64,000 nt of DNA from Psoroptes ovis. Its lineage: Eukaryota; Arthropoda; Arachnida; Sarcoptiformes; Psoroptidae. The position numbers and the translations under genes are program-made. Numbering within the stretch: the stretch's first letter is position 1; every line of letters begins with the position of its first letter. The notes under the pieces were generated by a model. The model was not told the DNA's origin, made no database searches, and was given only the letters and a program-made list of their open reading frames with translations. Below, one piece after another: positions 43,154 through 55,400 of the stretch. The stretch lies in the NCBI GenBank assembly GCA_002943765.1, contig PQWQ01000025.1, positions 558,001-622,000 on the forward strand, read 5' to 3'.

Positions 43154-44883
43154 ATGTTCATTAAAGCATTGGTAAGTAGTAATTGTCACTTTGACAATTT
43201 TTTTTTTTTTTTTTTGATTATGACTAGTCCTTGTTATGTGTTAGTAGTTGTTGAAAAACTTGGTAGCGAAACTTTAAGACTTATCCATATTTGATTTTTG
43301 ATTGATTAATTAATTAATATGAATAATTTTAATAATTTTTGTGATTTATTTGGGTTGTCCGGAAAGTTCTGGCTGATTTTCATGTGCAACTCTATCGATT
43401 TTTGCGCAAGAACTTTTCGGACAACCTAATATTATTTTTTGAAAAAAAAACCTGAGTCAATCATTTGCTGCTGCTTGTTTGTCATTTCTCAGTGTCATAT
43501 ACGGTCAGTTGTCGTCTGTTGGATGGAATGGGTTTCATTTTGATCTATGTGATGTGAAAGGAAATTTTCTTTAAGAAAAAAAAATAATTTTTCATTTTTC
43601 AAATTATATGTATGGTTAGACCAAATTATGCCACACCACTGAAAAATCGCACACAAATCTTTAAGAAATAAATCTTAAAGAAATAAAAACCTTAAAAAAC
43701 CTTCGAACTTCTCGATTTGATTAATGATGCTTTTAAACAACCACACTCTTTTATGATCAATGAAAAACCCAAAAGAATTTTCTTTTTTGAACAAAATATT
43801 TTTTCCATCTCAATCGAATTCATTCATTTTGCGGATAAGTCTCTCTAAATGAGTTCTCGAAGTTCGCTACAAGTGTGCGCTCCATAAAGAATCTAACCAG
43901 AATCATTTTACTTATTTGAAAATGAAAAATTAATTTTTTTTCTAATTTCCTTTCTTTTTTGTCTATTTTCACATGAAAATGCTGAATGTCAATGCCCATT
44001 CCGTCCGATTAACATTTGAAAAAACATTGAAATAAATGGATTGAATTTGAATGAAATAAAGTTGGTTTTGGTGTCAATAACCACCTTGGTATATGGTAAA
44101 CCAAATGGTTACGGTTTGGCCGATTATTCATATGGTGGTCATTCATATTCAAGTAATCATTATCCAACACCATCCGTAGTTCATCATCATACTGAACAAA
44201 AAGTCATTCAACCAGTTGTACATCCACAACCATACATACAACCGATTGTTAAAAGTGTACCGTCACCATATCCAGTACATGTACCGTATCCAGTTCCGCA
44301 ACCATATCCAGTTATTAAAAAAGTACCGGCACCATACCCGGTTGTAAAGGAAACTATTCGTCATGTACCACAACCGGTACCGGTTCCAGTGACCAAAGAA
44401 GTTTATCGTGATGTTGTCCAAAAATACCCCGTACCACAACCATATCCGGTACATGTACAAGTACCAGTACCACAGCCATACGAAGTTGTTAAAAAAGTAC
44501 CACAGCCATATGAAGTAATCAAAAAAGTACCGCAACCATATGAAGTTATTAAAGAAGTTGTCAAACATGTACCAGTGATCAAAGAAGTTGTACGTCATCA
44601 ACCATATCCAGTACATCAACCATATGAAGTTGTTAAAGAAGTAAAAGTACCAGTCGAAGTTGTCAAAGAAATTCCAGTACCAGTTGAACATGTACGACAT
44701 GTTCCAGTTCCAATTGCTAAACCAGTCGAAGTGTTGAAACATGTTGAAGTTGTACAAGAAAAAGTGAATAAAATTGTCCGCGATCAACCATATGAAGTGC
44801 CGATTGTCAAGAAAGTTGCCGCACCATATCCAGTCCATATGACCCAACAACATCATGGTTCATATGGTGCACGACTCCATTAA
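43154..44883 (+). CDS. secreted Val/Pro/Tyr-repeat structural protein (cuticle-like) 1
   Basis: Exon 1 is only 18 nt (43154-43171, MFIKAL, followed by GTAAGT). After an 890-nt intron that holds a MITE, exon 2 runs 44062-44883, giving about 279 aa. Together they form a clean signal peptide ('MFIKALLVLVSITTLVYG'). The mature chain is almost entirely degenerate repeats of VPQPYPV / VPQPYEVIKKV / VPVEVVKE with a Tyr- and Pro-rich rhythm. This resembles extended extracellular matrix or cuticle proteins of arthropods, but no named family domain was recognised. Tyr residues could be cross-linked (inference). A related gene or alternative exon set follows at 45197-46195. Confidence 0.75.
43352..43427 (-). 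mobile_element. mariner-like MITE, variant
   Basis: 76 bp. GGGTTGTCCGGAAAGTTCTG / AACTTTTCGGACAACCT; core gctgattttcatgtgcaac, tttttgcgcaag. The inner part matches the copy at 60444 rather than typical type A. It lies in intron 1 of the VP-repeat gene. Confidence 0.8.
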
Positions 44884-45196
44884 GATGATGATGAATGAAT
44901 GACAACTGACAATGACAAATCAAATCTAAGTTTATTTTATTTTCAAATTCAAATACATAATGTATGAAAGCCTCTTCTAAAGCCTCTTAACCTTGTTAAT
45001 ATCTTGAATGTGAGACTAAAGTTCATTATTTGTGCAAAAGTGTGCGTTTTAAGCGTGTGTTTGTACAATTAATATTAATTAATTAATCAAAATAAAAGAT
45101 TTAAATGTTTTTCCAAACTCGTAATCAATTATCGATTGCTGCTCTAATTAAATTGATTTAATTAATTAATTAAAAATTCGAATTTTACTTCCTTAG

Positions 45197-46195
45197 TTAG
45201 TTATTTCATTATCAGCTTTGGCCACATGTAAACCAGCACCATATGGTATGGCTGCACCATATGGTTTCGGTGTACATGGTGCTATGCCTTATTTATCATC
45301 ATCATATGGTGGATATGATAATGGTGGTTATTATGGCCATGATTATGGCCACAATCAACCACATACATACAATACTTATAGCCAAAAAGTTGTTCAAGTA
45401 CCGATACCGAAACCATATCCAGTTCCAGTTGTCAAAACAGTACCACAACCAGTGAGTATTTTTAATTGAAAATATTTTATGAATGAGATTTTAAATTTTT
45501 AAAAATTTTCAAAGGTCCCAGTAAAAGTACCAGTACCACAACCATACCCGGTACCAGTTGTAAAAACCGTTCCAGAACCAACACCATACATTCAACCGGT
45601 TGTCAAAGATGTACCAGTACCGCAACCATATCCAGTTGTTAATCATGTTGTACGTGATGTTGTCCGTAAAGTACCATATGGTGTACCACAAGTAAGTATT
45701 TATAAGGGTCCAAAATAAGATCAATGAGAATTAAATGAATCAAATTTAATGAAACACATACAGCCATACACTGTCAAAGTACCAGTTCCACAACCATACC
45801 CAGTCGAAAAAATTGTCCCGGTTCCAGAACCATATGAAAAAATTGTACCCGAACCCTATCCAGTCGAACGAGTTGTCGTCAAAGAAGTACCAGTGGAAAA
45901 AATTGTCGAAAGAGTTGTCAAAGTACCGCAACCAGTACCAGTACCAGTCGAAAAAATCGTCAAAGTACCATATGAAGTAATTCGAACCGTAGAAAAACCA
46001 TATCCAGTTGAACGTGTTGTCAAAGTACCACAACCATATGCCGTACCAGTCGAACGTATCGTACCAGTCGTCAAAGAAGTTGTCCGTGATGTTTACATTG
46101 ATCGACCAGTACCAGTACCGACTGTTAAAAAAGTAATCGAACCAATGCCCGTACCAGTTTATCATCAACAAAAAATGATGGACTACAAATCATAA
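45197..46195 (+). CDS. secreted Val/Pro/Tyr-repeat structural protein 2 (first coding exon not local)
   Basis: Exons 45197-45451, 45515-45691 and 45764-46195 are in phase and joined by 63- and 72-nt introns. The first begins after TTCCTTAG with 'LVISLSALATCKPAPYG', the hydrophobic half of a signal peptide with no Met. No ATG between 44884 and 45196 gives an in-phase, signal-like first exon. The 18-nt exon at 43154 (MFIKAL, phase 0) would complete it, giving about 293 aa. The chain has a Gly/Tyr/His-rich start and then repeats such as 'VPVPQPYPVEKIVPVPEPY' and 'VVKVPQPVPVPVEKIV'. Likely a paralogue or alternative product of the upstream gene with the same structural role. An unrecognised own first exon is the alternative. 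Confidence 0.7.
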
Positions 46196-46407
46196 ATCAC
46201 TCATCGGAATATGATCAAATGAGGCCTATTTGTACGTGTGTGGGTGTGTGTATAGGTGTTGAACATTTGTGAAATAAGGACCCCAGACCTTGTTGAATGT
46301 TTGATCATCAAATTTTTTTATTAATGAAAATGTTTTATTGATCAATTATTATTAAAAGGACCACACTATTAACATATTAAACAATCCAATTTATTTTAAC
46401 TTTTGAC

Positions 46408-46969
46408 TCATTGAGATGATTGCTGCAGCTGTTCTGGTGGCTTAAGATGTTCAGGCATCCGTTCAATGGCATCTCGGGTCACTTTCAGCGCTGTGCCTTC
46501 AGGTAAATTACGTTCGATGTATTCGAGAAATGTATCGGCAGTCGATCCGGTCAAATATTTCAGTTCGATCGAACGAAAATATGTACGAAATTCGTATTGG
46601 ACCCGGTATTTTTTCTTAACAAAAGCAGCTCGGAGCAAGGTACGACGTTTTATCTGGCGAAATGGTTCCCATCTATGACAATGAAATATTGACATTTACT
46701 CATTTGAATAATCAATCAACTTACGTTCTTGACACGTTAATATCGAAAAATTTCGCCGCCATCAACACAAATTGCTCATAGCTATCCAATACACCACGAT
46801 CAGCTGATCGTGCTTCTAATTCAATACGTTTGTACAGTGTATCATTGATTGATTGATCATTTGTCGAAAATTTTGCACCATTTAAAACCGGCGAAAAACC
46901 ATTTATCATTCGATGATTTGCCAATCCAATCGATAATCGGCTATAACATTGCTTTACAAGCGAAAACAT
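46408..46969 (-). CDS. MRPS10: mitochondrial small ribosomal subunit protein S10
   Basis: Two exons, 46969-46725 and 46672-46408, are joined by a 52-nt intron; about 169 aa. An N-terminal mitochondrial presequence (basic, Ser-rich, about 35 residues) is followed by the uS10 fold: 'LYKRIELEARSADRGVLDSY', 'KRRTLLRAAFVKKKYRVQYE', and the near-invariant 'LTGSTADTFLEYIERNLPEG'. It assembles into the head of the mitochondrial 28S subunit. It is divergent from the ACAD9-like gene, with a tRNA-Arg between them. Confidence 0.93.
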
Positions 46970-47299
46970 TTTTTCAAATTTTTCGCAAATCAGAGAAATC
47001 AGATGTTTTTATTCGGTACAATTGTTTATGAACGGCTCTCTATCTTTTGGCATTCGAATTCGAATGTGCAATTCGAATTCGAATCGCAGCTCAAAACTAA
47101 AGTTCAAAGGTAACAAATTCGATTTGATTTGTGACTCGGCAAAAAGGAACAAAAAAAATGTGCTTTCAAAAATCATTTTATTTTGTGAATTTGAACATTT
47201 CATTTCAAAGCTAATTGATGCATTCATGAAAGCAAATCTGCAAAAATGAAATAATTTCGACGAAAAAAAAATGAGAGTCAGTATTAGCCAGCTAATCTT

Positions 47300-47390
47300 C
47301 GTCGACGGCAGGACTCGAACCTGCGACCTCCTGATCAACTTCTTGCGAGTGTTTCGAAGTCAGTTATGCTGTCCACTGCACCACGCCGAC
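47300..47390 (-). tRNA. tRNA-Arg (anticodon UCG), with short intron
   Basis: Acceptor GTCGGCG pairs with CGTCGAC (one G-U). D arm GTGC-AGTGGACA-GCAT. Anticodon loop CTTCGA follows stem ACTGA, with TCAG on the 3' side (first pair mismatched). T arm GCAGGTTCGAGTCCTGC. About 18 nt after position 37 form an intron. Anticodon TCG gives Arg. The mismatch at 27-43 leaves slight doubt about the intron limits. Confidence 0.85.
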
Positions 47391-47542
47391 GAACATCATC
47401 AAGATCCAGGAACCATTTGCATGATTCCCCATTCTGACTATACTGCTCCTCTATATGGTAGAAGGTAAGTTTGATTCGATATTTAAATTGTGAGATTATC
47501 ACCTTGAAGATTATTCGGATTAATTGAAATAATGGCTTAAAA

Positions 47543-47558
47543 ATGCCATCTAGTGTTC
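47543..47558 (-). promoter_or_regulatory. CTCF-like motif
   Basis: On the minus strand the site reads AGAACACTAGATGGCA, close to the CTCF core. It lies about 65 bp upstream of the ACAD9-like ATG and 150 bp from tRNA-Arg. Confidence 0.45.
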
Positions 47559-47620
47559 TGTTGTCACATTGTATTTAAACATGTGATTTCTTGTGATCAA
47601 AACAATAACCCACACATAAA

Positions 47621-49760
47621 ATGATTAAATCTGTTCGATCATTAACCCATTTTCCACAATCATTACGCCATCAACGATGGCTATCATCCGCTGCTGTTTC
47701 ATCTGAATCAAAGCCACTGACAACCGAAGATGGTGGGCGACCAAAGAAAACTAGTCCTGATACTGAATACCGAACCACTGCCGCCATTGAACCGGTGCCA
47801 ATTCAATCATTGAATATTCGATCAAGAATTGAAACCTATCGAAAAGTGGGGTCGTCATTCAAGAATCTTTTCTTAGGCATGGCCGATACTGACCTGCTTA
47901 ATTTCCCATTTTTACTGAGGTCACGTAAAGAATTTTTGACGATGGCCGAACAATATGCAATGATACGAAACACATGGAATCAAATACGTAAAGATGATGA
48001 AACATTGAATTTGTTGAATTATAATTCATTATATAAACTAAGTGTCAGTGAAATGATGTACATATTCGAAGCTATAGGGGCTAGTGTTGAAAAGAGCCTG
48101 CCATTCGGCGCCAAAGAAGATGCCGAGAGTCGTTTTGAAAAACGATTGTCAAAGACATTCGACATTCAAAAAGAACCGAAAACTTTATTCGATTTGCCTG
48201 AAGCTGCATTCGCCAGTTTTCATAGCTTGCGAGAAGCCATTGAAACCGTAGTACCACTAATCGAACGAAATGCTATCGTTTATTATGCAATGAGCCGATC
48301 ATCGAATCCACATGTACAGAAATTACTTGAATCAAACAACCAAACAATGAAAGTTGCATTTGCATTCGATGAAGATTTTGCTGCTGATCGTACCGATATT
48401 CGAGTGAATCAATGGACAAGTGAAGCCCGCTTGGCATTCGATTATAAATCATGGGTAATCAATGGCCGCAAAAATAATATCATTGATGGTCCCTATACCC
48501 ATTATTTGGTCGTAACAAAAACAAATGATTTCACTGAAGTACAAGTTGATGATAAATTACAAAATGATGTCGGTATCCTCGCCTTACTAGTCCCAGCTGA
48601 TCAAATTAAAATTGAAGCACATGAAACTGATCATTTAGCCATCCGACATCAGCTGATTAGTTTTGATTGTGTGGAATTATTGCGTGATCAATGTGAAGTG
48701 ATAAATGCAACGAAAAACCTTGCCGATTTCGATAATGTCAAAGGTTGCGGTCAATTGGCTGTATCGGCATTCATATTGGGGCTGCTGAAACAATTACAAA
48801 AAAATACTTATGCCCACCTAATCAATCATCGTATTGGATTGACTAATTGTGAAATTGTTCAATATAAATTATTCAATACTACTTGTCATATTTACGCGCT
48901 AGAATCAATGATTTATTTGACGGCCGCAATGTTTGATTCATTTGAACGTGGAGCAAATATTGGCTCGGAAACAATAGCAACAAAAATTCATGCCATACAA
49001 AATGCATACGATGTCGTTGGTGAATTACGGTCATTATTCGGTGCCCGCTACCCATTTTCATCCACTGTTTATGATTTGATACATTATTTAGATTCATACT
49101 TGGATAATACTTTGAATAGCCGTATATGTTTAGCATCGGATGCCGTTAAACATTATGAAACATTTCAAGAGCATACGCTTAATCGTTTACGATTCTTTCC
49201 GAAACAACCGATTCATATGATCAAACAATATCTTAAACAAAGAAAATTACGAAAAAATGAAACATTTTTAACACGTGAAATGACTAAATATATTCATCAT
49301 AATCTACATACAGCATGTGATTGGATTGAACATTTGATTAATTTACTCCAGTTTTCAATGTATTATCTGTCGAATTTAAATCCAAAGGTAAGCAAATTTC
49401 AAATTTTCAAATCAACCCTAGAATCTTAATTCTTTCCTTCAATTTTTCCCGTAGAAACAATTACAAGACCATGTCTATGATTTGAATCGTTTGGTGGACA
49501 TGTCAATCGACATACAACTAATGATATCATGTTTATCACGTGCTAATCACTCGCTTTGTTATGGGATACGTAATGGAGCGGCTGAAAAAGATTTATGTAT
49601 GGCCATTTGTAAGCAACTATTTCTCAAACACCTGCAAACATTCGAAACAATTGATAAACGAACACTGGTCGATAACGATGATTATTGTCAACAAATATTC
49701 GAAATGAATCTACAACAAAAAGGTTATTTTCCTAAACTGTTCCAAGTTGATCATCAATGA
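47621..49760 (+). CDS. acyl-CoA dehydrogenase-like protein, ACAD9-type, apparently catalytically inactive
   Basis: Two exons, 47621-49387 and 49455-49760 (67-nt intron), about 690 aa. A basic mitochondrial presequence covers about residues 1-30. The fold can be followed against ACAD9/VLCAD: an all-alpha N-terminus, the beta domain around 'AFAFDEDFAADRTDI...WVINGRKNNIIDG', the C-terminal helical domain ('ALESMIYLTAAMFD'), and the ACAD9/VLCAD-specific C-terminal extension ('CLSRANHSLCYGIRN'). The usual 'LTEPxSGSD' signature and the 'RIFEGTN' segment with the catalytic glutamate region are not recognisable. ACAD9 has a second role as a complex I assembly factor with ECSIT, and this protein may keep only that one (inference). 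A diverged ACAD of other type is the alternative. Confidence 0.65.
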
Positions 49761-50609
49761 TTGCAATCAATCAAATCAAAATTCTTAAATACGAAACGAA
49801 AAAATGTATGTGAATTTATTTGTTATTTGAAAAATTAATTAATGAATGAAATGAATGATTTGATTGAATGAAAATTGTTAGAAACAAAGAAAATTGAAAA
49901 TTGATTCGATTTTTAACTATTTTTGTGTAAATGATCGAATGGCTTGAATTTCTATGAATGTCTTGTTCAGTGTGTCAATGTGTGAATGCATGTTCATCAA
50001 CACCATCAATTTTCACCTTTTAAAGCTTAAATATTATTGACTTTCGAATCAAATCAAAATTCATGATGATGTTCTGAATTAATTTTGTCTAAATTAGAAA
50101 AGGTATGTATTTTTTGATTCATATATGTGTGTGTTGTATGTTTGAGTGTTTGTGTGATTTATATGTGTGTGTGTGATTGAAAATGAATAATAGTTTTAAA
50201 TACATGAATTTTTCTTTATCCTCTCATATTTCTAGGGACTGTGTGAACGAATGTGTGTTTGTACGTATGTCTGTCAACATGTTTTGATTCGAAATGATTT
50301 ATAAATGAATGAATATTTATGATTCGAAGAAAAAAATAATGAATTCATTTAAAGGTTAAGGGGTAGAATCTGTAGAAGATGTTTGTGTGTTTATGTATGT
50401 GTCTATGAATGAAGACCAATCGTAAGTGACACACACACCGTCCCACTATTGGTCAAGTGAAATGGGAAAGTTAAGCTTATTATTTGATTAATTTTGATTC
50501 GAAAAATTTGATTGGATTGTGTGTGTGTTGGTTTTTATAAATGGTGCACGATGCTTGATTTATTGAGAGATAATGACGATGTTCTTCAAATATGAATGAT
50601 GCGGTTTTT
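49761..50609. other. convergent intergenic region, ACAD9-like / CtBP
   Basis: 0.85 kb of AT-rich DNA with several (TG)n tracts (near 50115-50190 and 50515-50530). It presumably holds both 3' UTRs, the CtBP one being long. No gene is seen. Confidence 0.6.
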
Positions 50610-52132
<1,523 letters not shown>

Positions 52133-54019
52133 AATGGGTGTAAATATATGGTATATTCACTTAATGATGATGAGTTTGTTGATGTTGTTTCAATTGCTGC
52201 CTATCACTATGTTTTGATTTTGGTTTGATTGAATGATGAGTGATGACAATATTTGATGATGGCTACGTACCGATTTCGAATTCACACATAAAACAATTAT
52301 TCAAAATGATTCGAATTTCGAATTCGAACGAATTAAACCGAATCAAAGAATATTCGAATGAAATTGAGATGATTATTATGAACAGTTTTTAAACGATAAA
52401 ATGAGAAATTTCCGAAATGTGTTTGTTTGTGTATGTTTTGCAGCAATTCACATAGAAAAATATGTATGTTTTTCACTGTGTATGTGTATTGTTTGTTTGG
52501 ATTTTTTTTATTGTTTTTTCAATTGTGTTACTTTGCTGACATGTAATTTGTTGTTGCTGAATCGAATTCAAACGAATCAATCACTTTCGAACGACAGTTT
52601 TTTTGTGTAGTTTTTCGAATTTTTTTGCGATCACTTGAGCGATCGACGACGACGACGACAAACAAAAACAAATCAATCGCTTAGAAAATTGCTGGTTTTT
52701 TCACTTGCAGACTTTTGCATCGAATTCATTTAACTCAATCCCCATCACACACAAAAGAATCGAGAAAAAAAATATGGGAGACATGAAATAATGAGGAGCA
52801 TTCAACAATTTTTGGCAATCTTGTGGTAGTGGTATTGTATTCTGTGAAAAGCAAGCAACCAATGTGAATGATGATGAGCAATCGAATTTTTTTTTTTAAA
52901 AAACACAACAAAATTATATTAAAAGTAGTGGTATAGACAAAAGTAAAGACCGGCAGATAGAATTTTCGTTAACCATTGACCATGAGCCAATACGCGTCTC
53001 GTGAACAATATTATTTGTGTAATTTGTGTTTGTTGTGTCTGTGTGTGTGTTTGTATTGTTTATGTGCTCGACGATGAGTTAGAATCATGGGAGTGGTGAT
53101 GGTAGTGGCATATGTGCATTGAAAAAACATTTCATTCACATTTTTGTCAATAAACAATGAAAAAAAAATATGTGAATAACTACACACACAGTAATGACAT
53201 TCGCCATTATTACGCGCGCATTGTTTTTTTTTTCATTGACAGCATACATGCAGCACGTGTATTCATTAAAAACAATGATTTATTTTTACAGTCAAAAGAT
53301 GGCGCCACTTGTGTCAACAATGAATCAAAGGTGGTAAAAGCAAATTGTTCAAACATCAATGAATCTAATCAAATGACATTGACAACAGATAATTAATGGA
53401 CGATGGGCAAGTTTTTTTGGACAAGTAATGGACTACGGCTCGTGATTTTCCTGTAATTTTGAAAGCTCACTGAATGATGAAGCAGGAGTCGCCGATACAA
53501 CTAGGTCATCATTGAACGGTCATTCTTATCATCGAATGATCAACACATTTTTCCTCTGTTGTGTGTCTGATGCATGTATGAAATAGACGACAGGCAAAAA
53601 CACTGCTCAACACAGCCGCAGGCAATGTCAAAATATATGCAGGAATGTAGCACAGGCTACAGCCTTAAAAATAGATGCATTGCATGTATATGTATGCAAT
53701 AAATGTATGAAATCAGAGACGAGACACACACACGTTTACAAACAACAAACACAGCTTGGCTTAATACATTAAATGTATTTGTATGACTATAGTCATATAT
53801 GAGTTGATACACCACAAAAAACAAGCCAATATCATTTTAAATATCTTTTAATAAACATAATCAACAACAGCAAATAAACAAGTTTTTTTTTCCGTACACG
53901 AGCTTAACGACGCCATTTTGTTTCAATCATTCAGACCAAATGTATCGATTAATAATCAAAGTGGAAAATATTTATTTAAATCCTTTCGTTAATTATAATT
54001 CTTTAAATTTCAACTGTTT
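52133..54019. other. intergenic, CtBP and ATF4-like 5' flanks
   Basis: 1.9 kb between divergent genes. No coding sequence was recognised; several short frames have simple composition. A CTCF-like motif lies at 53292-53306. (GT)n runs and T tracts are common. It presumably contains the CtBP promoter and 5' UTR exons. Confidence 0.55.
53292..53306 (+). promoter_or_regulatory. CTCF-like motif
   Basis: TCAAAAGATGGCGCC fits the 3' half of the CTCF core well and the 5' half poorly. It lies roughly midway between the divergent CtBP and ATF4-like genes. Confidence 0.35.
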
Positions 54020-54034
54020 ATGATCATTATTTAA
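54020..54034 (+). other. possible 4-codon upstream ORF
   Basis: ATG ATC ATT ATT TAA, 17 nt upstream of the MAPLNLA ORF start. Whether it lies inside the transcript is unknown. Confidence 0.25.
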
Positions 54035-54036
54035 CC

Positions 54037-54060
54037 ATGGCTCCTCTAAATTTGGCTTAG
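54037..54060 (+). promoter_or_regulatory. ATF4 uORF1 (7 codons)
   Basis: ATG in a good context (aaccATGG) encodes MAPLNLA and then TAG. It lies upstream of a long second uORF that overlaps the ATF4-like start out of frame. This is the position and length class of the permissive uORF1 in animal ATF4 mRNAs, which allows reinitiation. Confidence 0.55.
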
Positions 54061-54096
54061 GCGTTTTTTGGGCCCACCACACCATACCAATCAACG

Positions 54097-54501
54097 ATGG
54101 AGGCATCGAATCCGTCCACGAATCATTTCAAAGATATTTTTTCATCATTTTTTGAAGACACTTTCAGGCAACTTACGGCAATTCGGGCACAGCCGAATCC
54201 AGCGAAATTATTCATCATGGCGTATGTATCCTTGATTCAAAATGAATTCGATCAAAAATCTAATTCCAAATGTATCCACAGGTCGTACCAAGTATCCGAT
54301 TTCCTTACCTGCTCATTGCGACCATCGTCCGCTGCATTATTATCGTTCATAGTATCACCATCAGACAATTTAGGACCATCATTGACCGAAGGAAAACAAT
54401 CATGGAATCACCAACAATGGCCAATTACCCGACAGACTTCCATGGAACAGGGTCATCCGAATGGATGCCCTATGGCTCACCAGCAACAACTTTGTTGTTG
54501 A
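54097..54501 (+). promoter_or_regulatory. ATF4 uORF2, overlapping the main start out of frame
   Basis: Starts MEASNPSTNH and stops at 54501, 100 nt inside the ATF4-like CDS in another frame (134 codons unspliced). A candidate 60-nt in-frame intron (54222-54281; GTATGT...CCACAG) would shorten it to 114 codons without changing frame. By analogy with animal ATF4, its translation would block the main ORF unless eIF2 is phosphorylated. It is less likely to be a functional protein, as its composition has no domain character. Confidence 0.5.
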
Positions 54502-55244
54502 GCCCTTATAATTGTTACCAATATGAAGCATCATCACCTTCACAATCATCATTGACATCTGATTATGAATCGATCGAATCATATGGTCCATTCGGGCCAA
54601 TTGATTCGATTATGGATGAAATTGCTACTGTTGAAAATATAGATGACATTCTATTTGCGAACAGCGAAGATGATCTTTACAATTTGCTACAAATAAGTGA
54701 ACAATCCGGCCTGGCGAGCCAACAACATCCATACGAATTCATCCATGGTCATCCACAACAGCCGTCATCCGAACGTAAATTATCGATCGATTCAAGTGGT
54801 TATGATTCTGAAGAATTGTTTTCATCTTCCTCATCATCATCGTCTTCCTCATCCATTGATTCTCCTGCATCATCTTTGTCATTCGAATCACCCGAACATC
54901 CACAACCACAACAGCCATCTGACCCTTCGGTGATTAAACGTCGTCGAAATCGTAAATGTAAACATTCGAAAGAAGAACGTGCCCTTCGTAAAAAAGATCA
55001 AAACAAACGTGCGGCCATCAAATATCGGGAAAAGAAAAAATTTCAATGTCAATCCATTGAAACCATAATCAATCGATTACAAAACGAACGTAATGAATGG
55101 GCCCGGCAATTGTTTCAATTGGAAACCGAGCTACAAATTATAGTCCCGTTGGCTCGAACAACATTTCAATCTGACCCTGTTCGATGGGTACAGTTGCAAC
55201 AATTATTACAACGTTTACGACAAGTCGATGACCTTAGCTTTTAG
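54402..55244 (+). CDS. ATF4: ATF4/cryptocephal-like bZIP transcription factor
   Basis: 280 aa from the ATG at 54402 (atcATGG). An in-frame ATG at 54270 lies inside a likely intron and is less favoured. The N-terminal half is acidic and Ser-rich, suited to transactivation, with a DS-rich patch 'SIDSSGYDSEE' resembling the DSGxxxS phosphodegron of ATF4 bound by beta-TrCP. The basic region 'KKDQNKRAAIKYREKKK' (about residues 195-215) has the N-x2-A-A-x2-Y-R pattern of ATF4 rather than Jun/Fos. A short zipper-like helix follows. ATF4 drives amino-acid synthesis and stress genes after eIF2 phosphorylation. Two upstream ORFs at 54037 and 54097 support translational control. Confidence 0.85.
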   Translation: MESPTMANYPTDFHGTGSSEWMPYGSPATTLLLSPYNCYQYEASSPSQSSLTSDYESIESYGPFGPIDSIMDEIATVENIDDILFANSEDDLYNLLQISEQSGLASQQHPYEFIHGHPQQPSSERKLSIDSSGYDSEELFSSSSSSSSSSSIDSPASSLSFESPEHPQPQQPSDPSVIKRRRNRKCKHSKEERALRKKDQNKRAAIKYREKKKFQCQSIETIINRLQNERNEWARQLFQLETELQIIVPLARTTFQSDPVRWVQLQQLLQRLRQVDDLSF

Positions 55245-55400
55245 AAATTTCATATCACAAATGTATTCACGATTTAATCATAAAATAATTTATTTTAAAA
55301 AAAGGATAAAAAAGTAAATCATTTATTTTGTGTTTTGCATCGTATCGGGTGGTGATGGTCGCTGGCTATCGATTATCGACAATCGATTGTGGATCAGCGG

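Noticed and set aside
44263..44856. Long minus-strand ORF (about 197 aa, Trp/Tyr/Asn/Phe-rich) opposite the VP-repeat gene
   Set aside because: It is the antisense shadow of the GTA-CCA-CAA-CCA-TAT repeat. It has no start context, signal or family and a bizarre composition. The same holds for 45746-46171 and 45856-46074 on the minus strand.
47271..47468. Plus-strand ORF with 'DGRTRTCDLL' across the tRNA-Arg gene
   Set aside because: This is the familiar artefact of translating a tRNA T-arm in antisense; no independent coding evidence.
54270..54401. Upstream ATG extending the ATF4-like protein by 44 residues
   Set aside because: The ATG lies within a likely 60-nt intron (54222-54281), and the added residues (Ile/Val/Arg-rich) do not resemble an ATF4 N-terminus. 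The ATG at 54402 has a better context.
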